Shown one piece after another: positions 5,598-10,393 of a DNA stretch of 10,393 nucleotides. Location of the stretch: assembly GCA_947177375.1 (NCBI GenBank), contig CAMWUF010000015.1:1-10393 (forward strand), in the 5' to 3' direction. Made by a program: the position numbers and the translations under genes. A model generated the notes under the pieces. That model saw only the letters and a program-made list of their open reading frames with translations, did no database searches and was not told the origin of the DNA. This DNA comes from an uncultured Ruminococcus sp. (lineage in GTDB: Bacteria; Bacillota; Clostridia; Oscillospirales; Ruminococcaceae). Within the stretch, counting starts at the first letter, position 1. Each line of letters starts with the position of its first letter.

Positions 5598-6473
5598 TCA
5601 TGTAAGATGATTATTTTCCTGTGGGATTTCTATTGCTTGTGTTTCTGTTATTTCTTGAGAAACTATTTTTTTCTCTGCATTCTGCACATCAGATTTGTTC
5701 CGAAAAGAACATTGATTACTGCCAATCATTGTCAGATAGCCTTCTTTATTGACTGGCTGCAACGCAATAACTTGTTCTGCAAAACTGATTTTATAATCTA
5801 TTTCACTCCAGTTTCCCATCGCAAATTCTATTCTGTTATCAAAATTTACAATAATATCATTAAAATCTGACATATCAATCGAAACAATTGGTGTTTCTAA
5901 TATATTACTTTCAATTAAATTTTGAAAAGACGAAAAAATTTTATCATAGCGTTCTTCTATCGCAGATAATCTTTTTCCAACTGTTGTTTCTTCTGGTTCA
6001 TAACCATGTATGCTAACTAAACCCTCCATAGGATCCATGCTGTTCTGCAAAATTTTTCCATGTTTACTAACAACCAACGTACCATACTCATAACTGACAT
6101 TAAAAGCTGGTATGCTTTTCTGAACATCAATTACAAGTGTATTTGGAAATTGACGTTTAATATCTACAGTTTCGGCATCTATTAAAATTTCTCCTGCTTT
6201 CTGCTCTAATTCTTCCAGATGCAAACGCATCATGTTATCTCCACGTTTTACACCAACAGCTTCTACAATTTCTTCTGCATCATAAATAACTGCCGAATCC
6301 CCCGTCACACGAATTTCTTTGATATTAAAAAATAACGTCATAGACAGTGTGATAATCAGGGCAACAGCAAGCAGAATCACAAGCAATACATAGACAGAAC
6401 GTCCACGTTTTCGTCTTCTGATTCTGCGGGAATTTGCCCCATGTGTCATATCTGTTTTTTCAATATCTCTCAA
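5598..6473 (-). CDS. ftsQ: Cell division protein FtsQ/DivIB
   Basis: A 291-residue bitopic membrane protein. A short cytoplasmic N-terminus ends in a very basic stretch (RRIRRRKRGR), followed by one membrane helix at about residues 28-49 (YVLLVILLAVALIITLSM) and an extracellular part. The POTRA domain (about 50-120) begins FNIKEIRVTGDSAVIYDAEEI and includes RGDNMMRLHLEELEQ and FPNTLVIDVQKSIPAF, typical of FtsQ/DivIB. The rest is the beta domain with a polar Glu/Gln-rich tail. FtsQ joins FtsB/FtsL at the septum and helps regulate FtsW and its partner PBP. Start: TTG at 6473, seven bases after AGGAAGTGA, beats an ATG at 6449 and another TTG at 6509, neither with a good site. It follows murA by 32 bases; ftsZ lies 185 bases downstream without an intervening ftsA. 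Confidence 0.92.
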   Translation of the reverse strand: MRDIEKTDMTHGANSRRIRRRKRGRSVYVLLVILLAVALIITLSMTLFFNIKEIRVTGDSAVIYDAEEIVEAVGVKRGDNMMRLHLEELEQKAGEILIDAETVDIKRQFPNTLVIDVQKSIPAFNVSYEYGTLVVSKHGKILQNSMDPMEGLVSIHGYEPEETTVGKRLSAIEERYDKIFSSFQNLIESNILETPIVSIDMSDFNDIIVNFDNRIEFAMGNWSEIDYKISFAEQVIALQPVNKEGYLTMIGSNQCSFRNKSDVQNAEKKIVSQEITETQAIEIPQENNHLT

Positions 6474-6480
6474 AATGCTC

Positions 6481-6489
6481 TCACTTCCT
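6481..6489 (-). promoter_or_regulatory. Ribosome binding site fixing a TTG start for ftsQ
   Basis: Minus-strand AGGAAGTGA differs at one position from the ideal AGGAGGTGA and ends seven bases before TTG (6473-6471). The other candidates, TTG at 6509 (four-base overlap with the murA stop) and ATG at 6449, have no comparable site. Confidence 0.75.
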
Positions 6490-6505
6490 ATGCATTTGCA
6501 AAATT

Positions 6506-7768
6506 TCAAGGCGAAAATATTCTTTCAATTTTTGCACCTAATTTTTGCAATAATATTTCAGGTTTGTCATATCCTCTGTCAATATGTGCAATATCTGTCA
6601 ATACTGTTTCGCCAGTTGCACCAAGACCAGCCACTAATAAACAAGCTCCGCCACGCAAGTCTGTTGCACTGACAGTAGCACCATGTAACTGTTTGACACC
6701 ATGTATAACAGCGACACGTCCAATCACCCGAATATCAGCTCCCATTTTGACAAGTGCATCTACATGACGGAATCTATTTTCAAAAATTGTTTCTTCTATC
6801 ACAGAACTTCCATTTGCTTTGCATAATGCTGCCATAAAAATAGCTTGTGTGTCAGTTGGAAATCCAGGATAAGGCATTGTTTTTAAATAACGCACTGCAT
6901 GTAACGGCTTTCCAGCAGAAATGCAAATATGATTATCTTGATAGCTGCATTGGCATTGCATTTGTTCCAAAACATCTAAAATGCCTTCCAGACTATTTAC
7001 ATCTGTATGCAAAAGTCTTAGATTACTGCCTGTGATTGCCGCTGTTGCCAGCCAGGTTGCTGTTACAATGCGGTCAGGCATAATCCGATATGTACAGCCA
7101 TGCAATTTTTTTACGCCTTGAATTCTAATACTATCACTACCTGCACCAAAAATTTTTGCACCACATTTCATTAAATAATTTGCCAAATCAATAATTTCCG
7201 GTTCTCTGGCAGCATTTTTAATAACAGTTTCGCCTTTTGCAAGTGTACCTGCTAGCATTAAATTTTCTGTTGCTCCAACAGACGGAAAATTTAAATGAAT
7301 TTTTGCACCATGTAGTCCATTTGGCGTATGACAGAATAAAATGCCGTTTTCTTCATGAACTTTCACACCCATTTTCTGAAACGCCTGTAAATGTAAATCA
7401 ATAGGTCTAGGACCTAATTCACATCCACCAGGATAACCAAGTGTACAAGTACCTGTTCTACCTAACATAGCACCTAAAAAAATAATAGACGAACGCATTT
7501 CTTGCATTAATTTTTCTGGAATTTCAGAATTTCGGAGCGTATCGGCTTTTACACAAACAACATGATGTTTCATATCACATTTACAGCCTGCACTTGTTAG
7601 AATTTGACAAGCCGTATACACATCTGATAATTCTGGACAATTTTCAAGAATACTTTCGCCTTCACATAACAAACTAGCGGATAAAATAGGCAATGCACTG
7701 TTTTTCGCACCCTGTACTGGAATATCGCCTTCTAATTTTTGACCGCCTTGTATGATTAATTTTTGCAT
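6506..7768 (-). CDS. murA: UDP-N-acetylglucosamine 1-carboxyvinyltransferase MurA
   Basis: A 420-residue cytoplasmic enzyme that transfers enolpyruvate from PEP to UDP-GlcNAc, the first committed step of peptidoglycan synthesis and the target of fosfomycin. Normal family length. Visible active-site residues: Lys22-Asn23 in QGAKNSALP, the catalytic loop YPGGCELGPRPIDLH with Cys at 116 (fosfomycin-sensitive type, not Asp), Asp306 in PGFPTDTQA, and Arg372 in DLRGGACLLVAGL. Start: ATG at 7768 with GGGAG about 8 bases upstream; an in-frame ATG at 7792 would swallow that site. It lies 64 bases after murG and 32 before ftsQ, in the typical Gram-positive order murG-murA-ftsQ. Whether this is the main or the second MurA paralogue cannot be told from the window, though its place in the dcw cluster suggests the main one. 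Confidence 0.97.
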   Translation of the reverse strand: MQKLIIQGGQKLEGDIPVQGAKNSALPILSASLLCEGESILENCPELSDVYTACQILTSAGCKCDMKHHVVCVKADTLRNSEIPEKLMQEMRSSIIFLGAMLGRTGTCTLGYPGGCELGPRPIDLHLQAFQKMGVKVHEENGILFCHTPNGLHGAKIHLNFPSVGATENLMLAGTLAKGETVIKNAAREPEIIDLANYLMKCGAKIFGAGSDSIRIQGVKKLHGCTYRIMPDRIVTATWLATAAITGSNLRLLHTDVNSLEGILDVLEQMQCQCSYQDNHICISAGKPLHAVRYLKTMPYPGFPTDTQAIFMAALCKANGSSVIEETIFENRFRHVDALVKMGADIRVIGRVAVIHGVKQLHGATVSATDLRGGACLLVAGLGATGETVLTDIAHIDRGYDKPEILLQKLGAKIERIFSP

Positions 7769-7832
7769 ATATTCCACTCCCTTCTTTTGCATAGTGTATC
7801 ATATGTAAAAAGAAAGAAGTTGGTTCTTGTGA

Positions 7833-8960
7833 TTAATTTTTTTCTTGCATCAGCTTTTCAATCACACCCCAGATTCTGTCTTCTGTATCTGGAATTGCCA
7901 ACGCAGAAGCATTTCTTGCCATTTGCTTTAATTTTTCTCTATCCTGATATAAATTTTTAATTTTTTCAATCATAATTTCACTCGTGACATTTTTTTGCTC
8001 TATGACAATTCCTGCATTTGCTTTTCCAAGAACCATAGCATTATGATATTGATGATTTCCTGCCACAATTGGTGACGGAATCAAAATTGACGGCTTGCCT
8101 AAAGCTTGTAATTCTGCCAGAGCATTTGCACCAGAGCGACAGACTACTAAATCTGCCGCTGCCATGCAAGTATCCATATCATGAATATATTCTGTAATTC
8201 TGATTCTTTTACTTTTCATAGGCACATGATATTTTTTCATTAAATCTGGAAAACTATCTTTGCCCATACCGCCATAACCATGAATATGATTAATTTCTAA
8301 TTTTTCAGAAACATGCCATTTTAACACTTCCGCCATAGTATCATTAATGCAACCAGCTCCAAGACTTCCGCCAAAAGACAGAATACAGAATTTATTATCA
8401 AAACCCAATTGCGCCCTAGCATAAGGCTTTGATTTTTTTAATAATTCTGCACGAACAGGCAATCCCGTGACAGTATATGCAATATCTTCATCAAAATATT
8501 GCAAAGCATCTTTCACTGTTAGCATGACATGATTGACTTCCTTAGCAAGCAATTTATTTGTCACACCTGGATAAGCATTTTGTTCATGAATCGCTGAAGG
8601 AATTCCCATTTTACAAGCCATTCTGATTACTGGACCTGCGACATAACCACCTGTTCCAATGGCAATATCTGGTTCAAATTCTTTTACAATTTGTTTTGCT
8701 CTATGTCCAGAATTTGCTAAATACCAGACAGCTTTTATATTTCTGCCAATATTTTCAAGATTTAATTTTCTTTGAAACCCTGCAACTTTAATAAATGCAA
8801 TTTTATAACCTGCCTGTGGAATTAATTTTGCCTCCATGCCGTTGGGCGTTCCTGCAAATAAAAATTCTGCATTTGGTACATAATTTTTAATAATACTGGC
8901 AATTGCAAGAGCAGGATTAATATGCCCACCAGTGCCACCGCCTGCTAGTAATACTCTCAT
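7833..8960 (-). CDS. murG: UDP-GlcNAc:lipid I N-acetylglucosaminyltransferase MurG
   Basis: A 375-residue GT-B glycosyltransferase, peripheral on the inner face of the membrane, that adds GlcNAc to lipid I to make lipid II. Family motifs: GGGTGGHINPALA at 7-19 (loop 1), IGTGGYVAGPV at 101-111, HEQNAYPGVTNK at 125-136, FGGSLGAGCIND at 196-207, and the donor-sugar site CRSGANALAEL at 274-284, followed by a proline-rich strand and HQYHNAM at 303-309. Length is normal. The ATG at 8960 has GAGAGGA 11 bases upstream, overlapping the ftsW stop; the gap to ftsW is only 17 bases, so the two genes are one transcript. One small deviation: most MurG have a small residue before the GA and a Thr four positions after the Arg, whereas this one reads RSGANAL; the fold should be unaffected. 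Confidence 0.97.
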   Translation of the reverse strand: MRVLLAGGGTGGHINPALAIASIIKNYVPNAEFLFAGTPNGMEAKLIPQAGYKIAFIKVAGFQRKLNLENIGRNIKAVWYLANSGHRAKQIVKEFEPDIAIGTGGYVAGPVIRMACKMGIPSAIHEQNAYPGVTNKLLAKEVNHVMLTVKDALQYFDEDIAYTVTGLPVRAELLKKSKPYARAQLGFDNKFCILSFGGSLGAGCINDTMAEVLKWHVSEKLEINHIHGYGGMGKDSFPDLMKKYHVPMKSKRIRITEYIHDMDTCMAAADLVVCRSGANALAELQALGKPSILIPSPIVAGNHQYHNAMVLGKANAGIVIEQKNVTSEIMIEKIKNLYQDREKLKQMARNASALAIPDTEDRIWGVIEKLMQEKN

Positions 8961-8977
8961 AAAAAATTCAATCCTCT

Positions 8978-10189
8978 CTATGCTACGCTTTTCTGAGTGC
9001 TTACTCTTACATTTGACTTTCGTCTTTGTCGTTCTTCACCGACCACATAACGCCCCCTTGAAACATTCAGCACAATGCCCATTTGAGCAAGTTGCATCAT
9101 CAAAGCTGTACCACCATAACTAAAAAACGGCAAACTAATACCAGTATTCGGCATGACATTACTAACAACAGCAATATTAATAAACGCTTGCAAACCAATC
9201 TGTAGTGTAAAGCCCACTGCAATTAGCATGCCAAATCTGTCTTTACAATGCGTTGCAATATGAAATCCCTGTGCAATTAATAATACAAATAATAAAATTA
9301 CAGTAATTGCACCAACAAGCCCTAATTCTTCGCAAACGATTGAAAATACAAAGTCATTTTCTGATTCAGGCAAATATAAAAATTTCTGTCTGGATTCGCC
9401 AAGTCCTAAGCCAAACAATCCGCCTGAACCGATAGCAATCAAAGACTGTTGTGTTTGAAAACCCTCACTATAAGCAAATGGGTCTTTCCAAGTCATTAAT
9501 CTAACAGAGAAATAACCATTTTCACCAGAAATAACTTTATAAGCAACAACGCCAGCAATTGCCAATACGCCAAGTAATCCAAATATGCCTAAATGCCACC
9601 ATTTCGCACCGCCTACATAGATTAAGGCAACACCAATTAAGCAAATTAAAATAGTTGCTGACAAATGGGGCTGTTTTAATAACAAGCCTGCAATAATTGC
9701 CAATAATCCCATAAATGGCAGAGTTCCAACTGTAAGCTTTTTCATTTTATCATGATGCATATCTATTAAATAGGCAAATAAAATAATTACTGCAAATTTT
9801 GCAATTTCTGACGGCTGAAATGTCTGTCCGCCAGGGATTCTAATCCAACGTTTACAGCCAGAACCTAAATCTGTACCAATTAATAATACTAATATTAATA
9901 ATACAACACTAGTAATATAAGACCCGATTGCTACCCAGAATTTTTGATAAATATGATAATCTATAAAAGAAATAATTACCATAGCAATCAGACCGATACC
10001 GCCGAAAATTGCTTGACGAAGTGCATAATAATAGCCATCTTTGCCCTCATTAATAGCAATTGCATAACTTGCAGAAAACATCATGACAATGCCTAAGCCT
10101 AATAATATTAATACAACAATAGCAAATGTCATATTAACGCCAGTTGTCCTTATTTTTCGTCTTTCTAATTTACGTATCTCTTTTTGCAT
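8978..10189 (-). CDS. ftsW: Peptidoglycan glycosyltransferase FtsW (SEDS family)
   Basis: A 403-residue polytopic membrane protein of the SEDS (FtsW/RodA/SpoVE) family, which polymerises lipid II into glycan strands together with a class B PBP. About ten hydrophobic segments begin at residue 20 after a basic, cytoplasmic start. Motifs: GCKRWIRIPGGQTFQPSEIAK (111-131), YQ-type extracellular loop FQTQQSLIAIGSGGLFG (244-260), LPESENDFVFSIVCEELG with the putative catalytic Asp279, and the signature PNTGISLPFFSYGGTAL at 347-363. Its place before murG in the dcw cluster supports FtsW over RodA. A SpoVE role in sporulation, or a dual role, cannot be excluded, since B. subtilis spoVE occupies this same position. 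The ATG at 10189 has GGGTGG about five bases upstream. The basic C-terminal tail (RQRRKSNVR) is cytoplasmic. Confidence 0.94.
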   Translation of the reverse strand: MQKEIRKLERRKIRTTGVNMTFAIVVLILLGLGIVMMFSASYAIAINEGKDGYYYALRQAIFGGIGLIAMVIISFIDYHIYQKFWVAIGSYITSVVLLILVLLIGTDLGSGCKRWIRIPGGQTFQPSEIAKFAVIILFAYLIDMHHDKMKKLTVGTLPFMGLLAIIAGLLLKQPHLSATILICLIGVALIYVGGAKWWHLGIFGLLGVLAIAGVVAYKVISGENGYFSVRLMTWKDPFAYSEGFQTQQSLIAIGSGGLFGLGLGESRQKFLYLPESENDFVFSIVCEELGLVGAITVILLFVLLIAQGFHIATHCKDRFGMLIAVGFTLQIGLQAFINIAVVSNVMPNTGISLPFFSYGGTALMMQLAQMGIVLNVSRGRYVVGEERQRRKSNVRVSTQKSVA

Positions 10190-10216
10190 AGTACCACCCT
10201 TTCTAATTTTTTTTAA

Positions 10217-10393
10217 TTAATTTTCAAGCAGAACTGTTACTACACCACAGAATATAGCAAATCCTGCTAATAATGCAATTCTTTGCAAAGGCTGATAACC
10301 TGCCTCTTTGAGTAAGATAACTAAATTTTTTCGATGCGTTTTTTTATTTAGCATGGGTAAAATAACTATCACATAAACAATCATGTATAATAA
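10217..10393 (-). CDS. C-terminal end of an unidentified membrane protein, possibly a MraY/WecA-type transferase
   Basis: The last 58 residues of a gene that continues past the right edge. Two hydrophobic segments (about residues 1-14 and 38-55) flank a basic loop, NKKTHRKNLVILLKEAGYQP, and the protein ends at TAA 27 bases before ftsW. In this cluster position mraY would be expected, and the layout (helix, loop with His and GY, closing helix) loosely resembles the end of the MraY/WecA/TagO superfamily. The HHHFE motif that MraY carries in that loop is absent. No hairpin separates it from ftsW, so it is probably in the same transcript. The identity is a guess from position; the frame is solid. 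Confidence 0.55.
   Translation of the reverse strand, partial: LLYMIVYVIVILPMLNKKTHRKNLVILLKEAGYQPLQRIALLAGFAIFCGVVTVLLEN

Noticed and set aside
6506..6509. Four-base overlap (TTGA) between the murA stop and a TTG start of ftsQ
   Set aside because: Attractive as a coupling signal, but no ribosome binding site precedes it and a far better site serves the TTG at 6473.
6675..6767. Possible second enzyme in plus-strand frames opposite murA
   Set aside because: Plus-strand frames across murA have no start signals or recognisable motifs; the MurA active-site motifs on the minus strand explain the region.
7796..7832. Small hairpin (AAGAA/TTCTT) with a T-rich tail between murG and murA
   Set aside because: Only a five-pair A/T-rich stem; too weak for a terminator, and the genes are expected to be co-transcribed.

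Overview
The window is a low-G+C (mid-30s % by eye) bacterial sequence in which every credible gene lies on the minus strand. Gene order therefore reads from the right end to the left. The content points to a Gram-positive Clostridia lineage, most likely an Oscillospiraceae/Ruminococcus relative. The reasons are a compact division/cell-wall (dcw) cluster with ftsW-murG-murA-ftsQ-ftsZ and no ftsA, a SigH-type sigma factor, strong AGGAGG-type ribosome binding sites, and TrmK, a Firmicutes-type tRNA methyltransferase. The genus-level placement is inference.

Right part (10393 to 5598): the C-terminal end of an unidentified membrane protein, then ftsW, murG, murA and ftsQ, tightly packed with gaps of about 15-65 bases. 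These make and flip cell-wall precursors (MurA: first committed step; MurG: lipid II), polymerise glycan at the septum (FtsW) and assemble the divisome (FtsQ/DivIB). ftsQ most probably starts at a TTG codon preceded by a near-perfect Shine-Dalgarno sequence.

Middle (5597 to 4126): ftsZ has its own sigma-A-like promoter (TTGCAA-17 bp-TAAAAT) and a strong terminator. Its C-terminal tail is not the usual FtsZ tail peptide.

Left-centre (4125 to 267): a second promoter (TTGCAA-17 bp-TATAAT) drives an apparent five-gene operon. It encodes a large DivIVA-like coiled-coil protein with internal repeats, a lone beta subunit of two-subunit (class I) fumarase, a SigH-like sigma factor, a four-CxxC zinc-ribbon protein and a small DUF1858 redox-type protein. 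It ends in a hairpin terminator placed directly against the ribosome binding site of the next gene, trmK.

Left end (250 to 1): the N-terminal part of trmK, cut off by a sequencing artefact. Bases 1-42 match an Illumina Nextera i7 index/transposase adapter, not genome. The window therefore looks like a contig whose first 42 or so bases should be trimmed.

No gene-free stretch exceeds 300 bases. The longest gaps are 3948-4167 and 5413-5597, and both hold promoters. I saw no tRNA, rRNA, CRISPR, insertion sequence or phage feature. Most of the window is ordinary core-genome content. The less ordinary points are the mixed operon, the orphan fumarase subunit, the FtsZ tail, the repeat-bearing coiled-coil protein and the adapter contamination.
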